This document shows positions 8,365 through 16,659 of a stretch of DNA of 64,000 nucleotides, piece after piece. The stretch's first letter is position 1. Every line of letters starts with the position of its first letter. A model generated the notes under the pieces. The model did no database searches, was not told the origin of the DNA, and saw nothing but the letters and a program-made list of their open reading frames with translations. The translations under genes were made by a program, and so were the position numbers. The stretch covers positions 509,813-573,812 of the forward strand of contig NZ_WBMT01000002.1 in the NCBI RefSeq assembly GCF_008923185.1, written 5' to 3'. The DNA is from Actinomadura rudentiformis (GTDB taxonomy: Bacteria > Actinomycetota > Actinomycetes > Streptosporangiales > Streptosporangiaceae).

Positions 8365-9564
8365 ATGGATCGTACGTTGTGGCATGAATCGTTCGCGGTA
8401 TACGGCGTCGCCGTGGGCGAGATCCTCGTGGCGGATTCTTTTCTGCATCCCCGGCGAGGGCTGGTGGAGTGTGCGGTGGCGCCCGCCCTCGCGGCACGGC
8501 TGGGCCCGGCCGCCCGGCGCGGCCAAGCGCAGCTGGGCCAGTGGCACGGCGAGGGCCTGCTGTACACGACCACCTACCTCACCAAGGACGGCCACGCGGA
8601 AGGGTTCGGCGTCGCCGCCCACTGCGACGATCCCGCCGCCCTCGCGACGGCCCGCGAGACCATGGACGTCTGGTCACGGACGCCGCGCATGCGCCGCGTT
8701 CTGGTGTCCGGTGTCGAACCGCGGTGCATGGGCGCCACCCGGGCGCTGCGCACGATGGAGGAGACCGGACGCCGCGGCCCGGCCTACGTGATCGGGCGAC
8801 CGCCGGAGGCGGACGGTCTCATCGAGATCGATGATCTGAGCGAGGTGCCCGACGGCGGGACCGTCGTGTTCCCCGCCCACGGCGTCCCGCTGGGCGTACG
8901 GGCCGAGGCCGCCGCACGCGGCCTGCGGGTCGTCGACGCGACGTGCCCCCTGGTGACCGAGGCGCTCGGCGAGCTCCGCCGGTTCGCCGACCGCGGCGAC
9001 ACCGTCGTGATCGTCGGACGGCGCGACCACCGGGCCATCGGCTCGTTCACCGGGCAGGCGCCGGACGACACGGTCCTCGTCGAGAACGAGGAGGACATCC
9101 GGCACCTCGATCTGCCGGAGCGGATCTCCTACGTCGTCGAGACCGGCATGGCGGCGGACGAGGCGGCGCGCCTGGTCACCGCGCTCCGGGCCAGGTACCC
9201 CCTGGCGCGCGGTCCCCATCCCGACGGCTGGTGCTATGCCGCCTCCGACCGGGCCGACACCGTACGCGCGATCGCGGAGGCCGCCGACCTGATGCTGATC
9301 TGCGGCGACCGCGACTCGGCCGACGCCCGCGAACTCGCCGGTCTGACCACCGGCACCCCCACCCAGACTCTCGCCGACCTCGCCGATCTGGACCCGGTCG
9401 GCCTCGCCGACGCGGCGACCATCGGACTCGCGGTCGCCCTCCCCGCCAAGCCCCGGCTGACCGCGGCGGTCATCCAGGCTCTGGCGGGCCTGGGCCCGCT
9501 CTCGGTCGTCCGCCGCCGCGTGGTCAGCGAGACAGCCGCGATTCCCGGGTCACAAGTCGTGTGA
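8365..9564 (+). CDS. Diverged IspH/LytB-like iron-sulfur protein with N-terminal extension
   Basis: 399 aa. Residues ~110-385 follow the IspH (HMBPP reductase) fold; the three cluster cysteines are Cys121, Cys194 (DATCPLVT) and Cys290, and the AHG His is His172. Other catalytic residues are not kept. The segment that should carry the substrate His (E. coli His41) lacks it. The H-x-E proton-relay motif reads HRA (His222, Ala224), and the SxN loop reads RDSAD. About 110 residues precede the first Cys, where normal IspH has about 12. ATG at 8365 follows GGGGGC; the AT-rich DNA upstream is non-coding. Probably a paralogue with a new substrate or an electron-transfer role, not the essential isoprenoid enzyme. 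Confidence 0.75.
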   Translation: MDRTLWHESFAVYGVAVGEILVADSFLHPRRGLVECAVAPALAARLGPAARRGQAQLGQWHGEGLLYTTTYLTKDGHAEGFGVAAHCDDPAALATARETMDVWSRTPRMRRVLVSGVEPRCMGATRALRTMEETGRRGPAYVIGRPPEADGLIEIDDLSEVPDGGTVVFPAHGVPLGVRAEAAARGLRVVDATCPLVTEALGELRRFADRGDTVVIVGRRDHRAIGSFTGQAPDDTVLVENEEDIRHLDLPERISYVVETGMAADEAARLVTALRARYPLARGPHPDGWCYAASDRADTVRAIAEAADLMLICGDRDSADARELAGLTTGTPTQTLADLADLDPVGLADAATIGLAVALPAKPRLTAAVIQALAGLGPLSVVRRRVVSETAAIPGSQVV

Positions 9565-9581
9565 GGTCACAAGCCGTGTGA
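9548..9581 (+). repeat. 17-bp tandem duplication spanning the stop codon of the IspH-like gene
   Basis: GGTCACAAGTCGTGTGA is followed directly by the same sequence with one change (T to C at the tenth base). The first copy holds the last codons and TGA of the gene; the second repeats them outside the gene. Confidence 0.9.
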
Positions 9582-9616
9582 GGGCGGCTGTCACGCCGGG
9601 ATGGCAAGCTTGAGGC

Positions 9617-10438
9617 ATGCGCCTGGCGACCTGGAACGTCAACTCGGTCAAAGCACGCCTGCCGCGGCTGCTGGAATGGCTGGCCGAGACGAAGCCCGAC
9701 GTCCTCTGCCTTCAGGAGACCAAGTGCTCCGCCGGCGACTTCCCCGCGTCGGAGGTCGCCGAGCTCGGCTATGAGACCGCCGCTCACGGCGACGGCCGCT
9801 GGAACGGTGTCGCGATCCTCTCGCGGGTCGGCCTGGAGGACGTGACACGGGGTTTCCCCGGAGAGCCCGGCTTCGTCAACCCGCCGGAGGAGCCGACGCT
9901 GCTCGACGAGGAGCTCCCGCCGCCGGCGGCCGAGGCACGGGCGCTCGGCGCGACCTGCGACGGGATCCGCGTGTGGTCCCTGTACGCACCGAACGGGCGC
10001 ACGGTGGGCTCACCGCACTACGCCTACAAGCTCGCATGGTTCGCGGCGTTCAAGGCGGCCCTCACCGGCGAACTCGAGAAGAACCGCTCGCTGGTGGCCA
10101 CCGGCGACTTCAACGTCGCGCCGACCGACGCGGACGTATGGGACCCGGCTGTCTTCGCCGGTTCCACGCACGTCACACCGGCCGAACGGCAGGCCCTGGC
10201 CGACCTGCTGTCGCTGGGCCTGCACGACGTGGTCCCGACCCCCATGAAGGGCCCGCATCCCTTCACCTACTGGGACTACCGGGCCGGCATGTTCCACAAG
10301 AACATGGGCATGCGCATCGACCTCTTCTACGCCGGCTCGCCAGTGGCCGAACGCGTCCGGTCGGCATATGTCGACCGCGAGGCCCGCAAAGGCAAGGGCC
10401 CATCCGATCACGCCCCGATCGTGGTGGATGTCGATTAG
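9617..10438 (+). CDS. xthA: Exodeoxyribonuclease III (AP endonuclease)
   Basis: 273 aa Mg-dependent endonuclease/exonuclease/phosphatase fold enzyme that cleaves DNA 5' to abasic sites in base excision repair. Diagnostic motifs in order: ATWNVNSVKAR (4-14), LQETKC with the metal Glu, GVAILSR, TGDFNVAP with the Asp/Asn pair, and C-terminal SDHAPIVV with the catalytic Asp-His. Length is typical. ATG at 9617 lies shortly after the IspH-like gene; the 3' end runs close to the STAS gene. Confidence 0.93.
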   Translation: MRLATWNVNSVKARLPRLLEWLAETKPDVLCLQETKCSAGDFPASEVAELGYETAAHGDGRWNGVAILSRVGLEDVTRGFPGEPGFVNPPEEPTLLDEELPPPAAEARALGATCDGIRVWSLYAPNGRTVGSPHYAYKLAWFAAFKAALTGELEKNRSLVATGDFNVAPTDADVWDPAVFAGSTHVTPAERQALADLLSLGLHDVVPTPMKGPHPFTYWDYRAGMFHKNMGMRIDLFYAGSPVAERVRSAYVDREARKGKGPSDHAPIVVDVD

Positions 10439-10511
10439 CTCCTCCGTCGCTCTTACGCCGCCGGACAACTCCATCTACCTTGGACGTAGCCGTTTGGACG
10501 CGAGGTGTGAA

Positions 10512-10850
10512 GTGCTGGAGACACTCGGGGCGAAGGTCGACCGGATCGGACTGTGGACGGTCATTCACCTGACCGGCGAATTGGACCTCTGCGGGCGGCC
10601 GGTGTTGACCAACGCCATCGACCAGGCCGGCCTGGCCCCCCAGCCGCGCGTGATCGTGGACATGACCGACGTGTGGTTCATGGACTCCTCCGGGCTGGAG
10701 TCCCTGCTCCGGTCAAGCCGGTGGATCCACGCCCGCGGCGGGCGGCTCGTGCTGCTGGGCCTGCACCACCGGGTGCGCAAGATCCTCGACATCACCGGCA
10801 CGCACCGGGCGTTCGAGACGGTCGAGAGCCTCAACGACCTCCCGGGGTGA
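10512..10850 (+). CDS. STAS-domain anti-sigma factor antagonist
   Basis: 112 aa single STAS domain. The switch region MDSSGLESLL holds the Ser phosphorylated by partner anti-sigma kinases (RsbV/SpoIIAA style). GTG at 10512 follows GAGG at a good distance; an ATG at 10428 inside the end of xthA would add 28 residues not seen in the fold. No anti-sigma kinase is adjacent, so the partner is elsewhere. The 3' end overlaps the tail of the convergent peptidoglycan-binding gene by 20 bp. Confidence 0.82.
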   Translation: MLETLGAKVDRIGLWTVIHLTGELDLCGRPVLTNAIDQAGLAPQPRVIVDMTDVWFMDSSGLESLLRSSRWIHARGGRLVLLGLHHRVRKILDITGTHRAFETVESLNDLPG

Positions 10851-11307
10851 CCGGGGGCACCTCGCCCCGACCTGTCCATTCACGCCCTGCCCGTTCAGGT
10901 ACTGCCCGTTCAGGTACTGCCCGTCCAGGTATTACCCATTCAGGCCTTGCCCATCCGCTCCGACCTGCCGATTCACCCCGGCCTACCGCGTCACCCCGCC
11001 CCGCCCACGCGAGCTCCGGCATCTCCCGCGGTGGCAACTGGTCCACGCTGACGATCCGTACGGCTCGGCGCGCCTCGGCCAGCGCGTGCACCGTACGCGG
11101 CCCCGCGGCCCCGTCGGGCGTCAGGCCGACGTGGCCCTGAAACTCGCGCAGCCCCGCCGCAAGACCGCTCGAGCTCATCGGAACGGCATAGCCGAGCCCC
11201 ACCAAGATCTCACGAACCACGACCGGATCCGCCGTGGGCAGATGCTCGGAGTGCGCGTCCAGGACGACCCGCGCCATCGCCGCCAGGGCCGCAATGACCT
11301 TGTGCAT
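10831..11307 (-). CDS. Peptidoglycan-binding-domain protein with repeat tail
   Basis: 158 aa. Residues ~20-85 resemble a PG_binding_1 domain (REFQGHVGLTPDGAAGPRT is the diagnostic core). No signal peptide is apparent; the N terminus is MHKVIAALAAMARVV, only weakly hydrophobic. The C-terminal third is low-complexity and encoded by a 15-bp tandem repeat giving PERAV units. ATG is preceded by an AAGGGGGG purine run. The 272 bp upstream (to pseI) is less GC-rich, without a gene; it holds a 9-bp inverted repeat (11514-11522 / 11561-11569). The role is unknown; a wall-binding or regulatory role is inferred from the domain. Confidence 0.6.
   Translation of the reverse strand: MHKVIAALAAMARVVLDAHSEHLPTADPVVVREILVGLGYAVPMSSSGLAAGLREFQGHVGLTPDGAAGPRTVHALAEARRAVRIVSVDQLPPREMPELAWAGRGDAVGRGESAGRSGWARPEWVIPGRAVPERAVPERAGREWTGRGEVPPVTPGGR
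10888..10962 (-). repeat. 15-bp tandem repeat in the gene's 3' end
   Basis: About four to five copies of TGCCCGTTCAGGTAC, the first two identical and the later ones decaying. They are in frame with the minus-strand gene and encode PERAV-type pentapeptides. Slippage could change the copy number without a frameshift. Confidence 0.85.
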
Positions 11308-11579
11308 CGAACATTCCCCCCTTCAGCATGAGAACGTGCTCCCGCTGACGAACCGAGCGCATATCCACCCCTTCCCTGCCTTTACACGACCCGTAATTGA
11401 TCGACCAATCCTTTACCCAGAGGCATTTCTCACCGCCGATCATCCGGCCCGGGAATGTCCCCGTCGAATGCCGTGTGCCCTCCAGAAATGACTTCAACCG
11501 CGCACCGATGAATGCGCAATGGTGACCATCAACGATGCGGATCGGTGTGAATTGATGCGGCCATTGCGCCGGCCGCGGG

Positions 11580-12647
11580 TCAGAAGAGCTCCCAGGTGAC
11601 CGGAGTGCCCCGGCGCACGTCGCCCGCGAACGTTCGGCCGCACACGGATTCGAAGGCGTCCGGGGGGAGGCCGCCGGCCGGGCGGATGGAACGGACGTTG
11701 CGGTCGGTCACCGGCTCCCCCGCCCGGACGTCCTCCACGACGTAGAGGGAACGGCGGAAGCGCAGGCCCTCGCGCTCGCCCGGCCGGGGCCCGATGCGGG
11801 CGGCGCCGAGCGACCGCCATGCCCGCTCGCTCTCCACGACGAGCGCCGCGAGCTCGGCCGGCTCCAGCGAGAACGCCGAATCGACGCCGCCGTCCGCGCG
11901 GTCCAGAGTCACGTGCTTTTCGATCAGGCAGGCCCCGAGCGCGACGGCGGCGATCGGGACGCCGATGCCGGGGGTGTGGTCGGAATAGCCGACCGGCACG
12001 TCGAACGTCTCCGCCAGCAGCGGCAGCGCACGCAGGTTGCCGTCTTCGGGGGCGGCCGGATAGGAGGCCGTGCAGCCGAGGACGACGAGCTGCTCGCAGC
12101 CGGCCTCGCGGGCCGCGCGGACCGCCGCGTCGATCTCGCCGACGTTCGCCATCCCGGTTGAGATGATCAACGGCTTGCCGGTGCCCGCCGCCAGCCGGAT
12201 CAGCGGGAGATCGACCAGCTCGGACGAGGCGATCTTGTAGGCGGGCGCGCCGAGCGCCTCCAGGAAGCCGATCGCGGTCGGGTCGAACGGGCTGGAGAAC
12301 GCGACCAGGCCGCGTTCGCGGGCGCGCTCGAAGAGGGGGGCGTGCCAGTCCCACGGCGTGTGCGCCTGCTCGTAGAGCTCGTAGAGGCTGCGCCCGCCCC
12401 ACAGCTCGTGCCCGTCACCGATCCTGAACCGCGGCGAGTCGACGTCGATGGTGAGGGTGTCGGCCGTGTACGTCTGGAGCTTGACCGCGTGGGCGCCCGC
12501 GTCGGCCACCGCGTCGACGATGGCGAGGGCACGCCGGAGGTCTCCGTTGTGGTTGCCGGACAGCTCGGCCACGATGAACGGCCGGTCACCCGCCCCGACG
12601 GAGTGCGGCCCCACCGTGACGGCCCGGTTCGCCACAGCCTCGTTCAT
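11580..12647 (-). CDS. pseI: Pseudaminic acid synthase
   Basis: 355 aa NeuB-family enzyme condensing 2,4-diacetamido-2,4,6-trideoxy-L-altrose with phosphoenolpyruvate to pseudaminic acid. The NeuB TIM barrel (about 20-280) begins ELSGNHNGDL and contains KLQTYTADTLT, and LWGGRSLYELYEQAHTPW, which is PseI-like rather than sialic- or legionaminic-type. IEKHVTLDR is the conserved metal/PEP segment. A C-terminal SAF (antifreeze-like) domain (about 290-355) closes the active site of the partner subunit. ATG at 12647 overlaps the pseH stop (ATGA). It is the fifth step of the pathway whose other enzymes are within 13 kb. Confidence 0.9.
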   Translation of the reverse strand: MNEAVANRAVTVGPHSVGAGDRPFIVAELSGNHNGDLRRALAIVDAVADAGAHAVKLQTYTADTLTIDVDSPRFRIGDGHELWGGRSLYELYEQAHTPWDWHAPLFERARERGLVAFSSPFDPTAIGFLEALGAPAYKIASSELVDLPLIRLAAGTGKPLIISTGMANVGEIDAAVRAAREAGCEQLVVLGCTASYPAAPEDGNLRALPLLAETFDVPVGYSDHTPGIGVPIAAVALGACLIEKHVTLDRADGGVDSAFSLEPAELAALVVESERAWRSLGAARIGPRPGEREGLRFRRSLYVVEDVRAGEPVTDRNVRSIRPAGGLPPDAFESVCGRTFAGDVRRGTPVTWELF

Positions 12648-13132
12648 CTGCCCCTCCTGAGCTCCATGTGGACGACCACCTGCTCCTCGCCGTCGATCTC
12701 GCGTACGTGGCGGCCGGACTCGGTGAAGCCGCATCGCCGGTGGAACCGGAGCACGGCCTCGTTGGCGGCCAGCACCTCGCCACGCAGCACACGCAGGCCC
12801 AGCGGGCCGAACGCGTGCGCGATCGCCGCCTTCTCCAAACCGAGCCAGGCGTGCAGCAGCTCGCCGCTCTCACCCAGCCCGTCGAGGTCGAGGTAGAAAC
12901 CCCACCAGGCCTCGGCGCCGTCAAGGCCGGAGAAGGTGACGACCCCGCACGGCGTGGACCGGTGCTCGTAGATCAGCACGCGGCGGGTCGGGTCGGCGCA
13001 CACCCGTGACCACCAGCGGCGGTGTTCGGCCTCACCGATCTCGTGGGTGGTGAAGCTGGCCTTCCGGACCTCCGGGTGGTTGCGCCAACGGAGGAGTGCT
13101 CCGAGGTCGGAGTCGGACACCTCCCTGAGCAT
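12644..13132 (-). CDS. pseH: GNAT acetyltransferase, PseH-like
   Basis: 162 aa GNAT protein predicted to N-acetylate UDP-4-amino-4,6-dideoxy-N-acetyl-beta-L-altrosamine with acetyl-CoA. It opens with MLREVSDSDLGALLRWRNHPEVR, and LRWRNHPEVR is common to PseH/RimJ-type sugar acetyltransferases. FHRRCGF near the C terminus is the last GNAT helix-strand. ATG at 13132 follows a GGGGGTG ribosome site. Co-operonic with pseI and divergent from the ACP operon, with only 75 bp between the starts, so the two transcription units share a regulatory region. Confidence 0.82.
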   Translation of the reverse strand: MLREVSDSDLGALLRWRNHPEVRKASFTTHEIGEAEHRRWWSRVCADPTRRVLIYEHRSTPCGVVTFSGLDGAEAWWGFYLDLDGLGESGELLHAWLGLEKAAIAHAFGPLGLRVLRGEVLAANEAVLRFHRRCGFTESGRHVREIDGEEQVVVHMELRRGR

Positions 13133-13207
13133 CGCACCCCCAATGACCGACGTCGCCACTACAATCCGTGGTTGAGCCAGCACGATACGCCATCACGAGG
13201 GGGAGCC

Positions 13208-13441
13208 GTGATCGATGACGAGAGGCTGCGCCGGGTCTTCCGCAGTGCCCTCAACCTGGGCGACGAGGTCGAGGTCGACGTCCTGGAGTACCGCGGGATC
13301 GACAAGTGGGACTCGCTCGCGCACATGGCGCTCGTCGCGGCCCTCGAGGACGAGTTCGACATCATGATCGACATCGACGACGTCATCGACATGAGCTCGT
13401 TCGGCAAGGCGCGGGAGCTGCTGGAGAAGCACCTTGTCTGA
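13208..13441 (+). CDS. Acyl carrier protein
   Basis: 77 aa ACP, carried by GTG at 13208 after GGGAG. The phosphopantetheine attachment Ser is Ser36 in KWDSLAHM, a variant of the usual DSL. Acidic helices follow ([15 protein letters not shown]). It is the first gene of a chain ACP-SDR-ligase-LuxE-LuxC-GT-unknown, in which nearly every stop overlaps the next start. Predicted to hold the acyl chain that the ligase, LuxE and LuxC handle. Distinct from housekeeping fatty-acid ACP because it is embedded in a surface-glycan locus. Confidence 0.88.
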   Translation: MIDDERLRRVFRSALNLGDEVEVDVLEYRGIDKWDSLAHMALVAALEDEFDIMIDIDDVIDMSSFGKARELLEKHLV

Positions 13442-14183
13442 AACCCCGGAGTCCGGGGTCTCGCCCCGCGTCGCGCTCGTCACGGGCTCGTCGCGCGGGA
13501 TCGGGCTGGCCACCGCCCGCCGGCTGGCCGCGGACGGCTACTCGGTGGTGCTGCACGGGCGGACCATGGACGCCGCCGAGGCGGCGGCGAAGGGGTTCGA
13601 CGGCGACCCGCTGGTCGTCTCCGGCGACGTCGGCGATCCGGCCGCCGTCGCGGCGATGATGCGCGCCGTCTTCGACCGCCATCGCCGCCTCGACGCCCTG
13701 GTGGTCAACGCGGGCGTGCACGACGCCGGCATGCTCGGCATGACGAGCGCCGAGAACGTGCAGCGGCTCTTCGCGGTGAACGCCGCGGGCACCGCGCACA
13801 CCCTCCAGGCCGCCCTGCGCCTGATGCGCCGCGGCATCCGTCCCTCCGTCGTCATGCTCTCCTCGGTGATGGGCGCGAAAGGGGCGCCGGGCCAGGCGGT
13901 GTACGGGGCGTCCAAAGCCGCCGTGCTCGGCCTCACCCTCGCCGCCGCCAAGGAGCTGGGCCCGGCCGGGATCCGGGTCAACGCGGTGGCTCCGGGCTTC
14001 ATCGACACCGACATGCTGGCGACCCTGCATGACCAGGACCGTGCTGAACGCGTCGCGGCCACCGCGCTCGGCCGCTTGGGCCGGCCCGAGGACGTGGCGG
14101 ACGTCATCGCGTTCCTGTTGTCGGACGGCGCCCGCTTCGTCACCGGGCAAGTGATCGGTGTGGACGGGGGGCTGGTCCTCTGA
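13434..14183 (+). CDS. SDR 3-oxoacyl-ACP reductase-like (FabG family)
   Basis: 249 aa classical short-chain dehydrogenase. NADPH-binding TGSSRGIG (about 18-25), NAG ([10 protein letters not shown]), catalytic Ser in LSSVMG and YGASK are all present; the C terminus VDGGLVL is typical. It begins at TTG overlapping the ACP stop, the only start candidate before the Rossmann motif. The ACP neighbour suggests that it reduces a 3-oxoacyl-ACP to a 3-hydroxyacyl-ACP; reduction of the LuxC aldehyde to an alcohol is an alternative. Confidence 0.88.
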   Translation: MSETPESGVSPRVALVTGSSRGIGLATARRLAADGYSVVLHGRTMDAAEAAAKGFDGDPLVVSGDVGDPAAVAAMMRAVFDRHRRLDALVVNAGVHDAGMLGMTSAENVQRLFAVNAAGTAHTLQAALRLMRRGIRPSVVMLSSVMGAKGAPGQAVYGASKAAVLGLTLAAAKELGPAGIRVNAVAPGFIDTDMLATLHDQDRAERVAATALGRLGRPEDVADVIAFLLSDGARFVTGQVIGVDGGLVL

Positions 14184-15583
14184 GCTCCCCCACGCTGCTC
14201 CACCCCACCGCGCGGCTGGTCGACGCAGCCACCGGGGTCACACTCACCGGCGCCACCCTGCGCGCGCGGGTGGACGAGGCGGCGACCGGCTACCTCCGGG
14301 CTCCTTCCGGGCTCGTCATGGCACGGACCCCGATCTCGGTCGACGCCGCCGTGCGCTACCTGGGCGCCATGGCGGTGGGACGCCCGATCGCGCTGCTCGA
14401 CCCGGCCCTGCCGGCGACCACGATGCACGACCTGGTCCGCCGCTACGAGCCCGCGGTCCTGCTCGGCGGCACGGAGGCGCCCTGCGGATACCGCCCGGCC
14501 GACCTGCCCGCACTGGGGCCGGCCTGGTGTCCGGAACGGCCGTCCGAGGTGGTGCCCCATCCCGATCTTGGGCTCTTGCTCGCCACCTCCGGCTCGACGG
14601 GCAGCCCCAAACTCGTCAGGCTCGCCCATGCCGCCGTCCTCGCCAACGCCCGTTCGATCGCGGCCGCGCTCGGCATCGACGGAGGCGAGGTCGCGCCGAC
14701 GAGCCTGCCGCTCTTCTACAGCTACGGCCTGTCCGTGCTGAACAGCCACCTGGTCGCCGGGGCGACAGTGGTGTTCGAGGCCGGCGGCATCGTCAGCCGC
14801 ACCTTCTGGGCGACGGTGGCCGACCACGGTGTCACGTCGCTGGCGGCCGTCCCCGCCCAGTACGAGATGTTGCGCAGGCTCCGCTTCGACCCTGCCCGTC
14901 ACCCCTCCCTCCGGACTCTCACGCAGGCCGGAGGACGGCTGCGCCCGGAGCTGCTCACCGACTTCGCAGCGCGGATGGAATCGGTGGGCGGGCGGCTGCA
15001 CGTCATGTACGGGCAGACCGAGGCCACCGCACGCATGACCGCGCTCCCTCCGGAACGGCTCGCCGGCAAGCCGGGCTCAGTAGGCCCGGCCATCCCCGGT
15101 GGACGGCTTTCGATCCGCGACGGCGACGGCGAGGCGACGGCATCGCCGCAGACCGTCGGAGAGGTCGTCTACCAAGGTCCCAGCGTGATGATGGGGTACG
15201 CCGAGCGCGCCGAGGACCTCGCTCGCGGCGACGACCTGGGCGGGACGCTCGCGACCGGAGATCTGGGCCACCTCGACGACGAGGGCTTCCTCTATCTCAC
15301 CGGGCGGCTCAAGCGCATCGGCAAGGTGTTCGGCACCCGGCTGAATCTCGACGACGTGGAACGCCTGGCCCGTGGCCTCGGCAGCGTGGCGGCGGTCGGC
15401 GCCGACGACCGGGTGATCGTGTGGGCCGAGCGCGCCACCGCCGAGATCTGCCGCCGCGCCGCCCCGGCGCTGGCCGAGGAGCTGCGGCTGCACAACACCG
15501 GGATCGAAGTCCGCGGCATCGACCGTCTCCCCCTTCTCGCGAACGGCAAGGTCGACTACCGGGCGTTGGAGGCACGCTCATGA
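14180..15583 (+). CDS. AMP-dependent acyl ligase (ANL superfamily), probable CTG start
   Basis: 467 aa if read from CTG. ANL enzymes adenylate a carboxylate and load it on CoA or ACP. Motif A3 is [10 protein letters not shown] (about 135-144), A5 is YGQTEATA, A7 TGDLGHLD, A8 [11 protein letters not shown], and A10 [12 protein letters not shown] with the catalytic Lys. The first ATG/GTG/TTG is GTG at 14270, but the 30 codons before it encode [17 protein letters not shown], a normal ANL N terminus. CTG at 14180 overlaps the SDR stop (CTGA) and lies 8 bp after a GGGGGG purine run, exactly the coupling style of this operon. Somewhat shorter than full-length ligases (~500 aa). Confidence 0.85.
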   Translation: MSSPTLLHPTARLVDAATGVTLTGATLRARVDEAATGYLRAPSGLVMARTPISVDAAVRYLGAMAVGRPIALLDPALPATTMHDLVRRYEPAVLLGGTEAPCGYRPADLPALGPAWCPERPSEVVPHPDLGLLLATSGSTGSPKLVRLAHAAVLANARSIAAALGIDGGEVAPTSLPLFYSYGLSVLNSHLVAGATVVFEAGGIVSRTFWATVADHGVTSLAAVPAQYEMLRRLRFDPARHPSLRTLTQAGGRLRPELLTDFAARMESVGGRLHVMYGQTEATARMTALPPERLAGKPGSVGPAIPGGRLSIRDGDGEATASPQTVGEVVYQGPSVMMGYAERAEDLARGDDLGGTLATGDLGHLDDEGFLYLTGRLKRIGKVFGTRLNLDDVERLARGLGSVAAVGADDRVIVWAERATAEICRRAAPALAEELRLHNTGIEVRGIDRLPLLANGKVDYRALEARS

Positions 15584-16659
15584 CCGTTACGGCCCAGGAC
15601 GTCTTCGCCCTCGCCCAGCAGGACAAGGAAGAACGGCTGCTCCCCCAGCTCGTCCGGCTGACCAGGCATCACCGCGCTGCCTGCCCCGCGTACGACCGGA
15701 TCCTCAAAGCGATCGGCCATGCGGACGGCGGTGGGGACGGCCGGGAGTACGCCGCGGTGGCCGAGCTCCCGTGGCTGCCGGTCAGGATGTTCAAGGACCA
15801 CGTGCTGAAGAGCGTCCCCGACGACGCCGTGTTCCGCGTGCTGACCTCCAGCGGCACGACCGGGGCGATCAGCCGGATCCACCTGGACAGGGAGGCGGCC
15901 GCCACCCAGGCCCGCATGCTCGCCCGGACGATGCGGACCGTCCTCGGCCCCCGGCGGCTCCCCATGCTGATCGTCGACAGCCGGACGACGACGCGCTCAT
16001 CCAGTGCCCGTGCGGCCGGCGTGCTCGGCATGGCGAACTTCGGCCGCGACCACACCTGGATCCTGGACGAGGACGACCGTCCTGACCTCTCCGCGCTGAA
16101 GGGTTTCCTCGCCCGCCACGGCGACGCCCCGTTCCTGATCTTCGGCTTCACGTTCATGGTGTGGCGGTATCTCTACGAGCCGGCGCGGGCGGCCGGCCTC
16201 GACCTGTCCCGAGGCGTCCTCGTCCATTCCGGCGGCTGGAAGAAGCTCGCCGCACAGGCTGTGGACAACGCCGACTTCCGGAGCTGTTTCGCCGAGCACA
16301 CCGGCCTGACGCGGATCCACAATTTCTACGGGATGGTGGAGCAGATCGGCACCGTCTTCCTGGAGGGTCCGAGCGGGGATTCGCTCTACTGCCCCGACAT
16401 CGCCGACGTCATCGTCCGCGACCCCACCACCTGGGCGGAGACCGAGCCCGGCGTGCCGGGGCTGCTCGAAGTGGTCAGCACGCTGCCGCGCTCCTACCCG
16501 GGGCATGTCCTCCTCACCGAGGACCTCGGCGTGGTCCACGGCATCGACGACGGCGACTGGCCCGGCAAGCGCTTCTCCGTGCTAGGACGCCTTCCGCGCG
16601 CCGAAGCCCGGGGTTGCAGCGACACCTTCGCGGCACGGCCGGGAGGTGCGGCGGCATGA
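15580..16659 (+). CDS. luxE: LuxE/PaaK-type acyl-protein synthetase
   Basis: 359 aa member of the LuxE acyl-protein synthetase family. In luminous bacteria LuxE activates a fatty acid as acyl-AMP and passes it to LuxC. Motifs: VLTSSGTTGAISRI (adenylate loop), HSGGWKK, and NFYGMVEQIG near the C-terminal third. It starts at ATG overlapping the ligase stop. No luxA, luxB or luxD is present, so the aldehyde made with LuxC must serve another purpose, most likely modification of the sugar made by the flanking pse genes. Confidence 0.88.
   Translation: MTVTAQDVFALAQQDKEERLLPQLVRLTRHHRAACPAYDRILKAIGHADGGGDGREYAAVAELPWLPVRMFKDHVLKSVPDDAVFRVLTSSGTTGAISRIHLDREAAATQARMLARTMRTVLGPRRLPMLIVDSRTTTRSSSARAAGVLGMANFGRDHTWILDEDDRPDLSALKGFLARHGDAPFLIFGFTFMVWRYLYEPARAAGLDLSRGVLVHSGGWKKLAAQAVDNADFRSCFAEHTGLTRIHNFYGMVEQIGTVFLEGPSGDSLYCPDIADVIVRDPTTWAETEPGVPGLLEVVSTLPRSYPGHVLLTEDLGVVHGIDDGDWPGKRFSVLGRLPRAEARGCSDTFAARPGGAAA

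Noticed and set aside
10888..10962. CRISPR-like repeat array
   Set aside because: Units are adjacent without spacers and in frame with a gene.
14158..15579. The part of the 833-codon plus frame that lies before luxE (out of frame with the ligase)
   Set aside because: Arg/Pro-rich translation over the ligase gene; only the part from ATG 15580 is real (LuxE).
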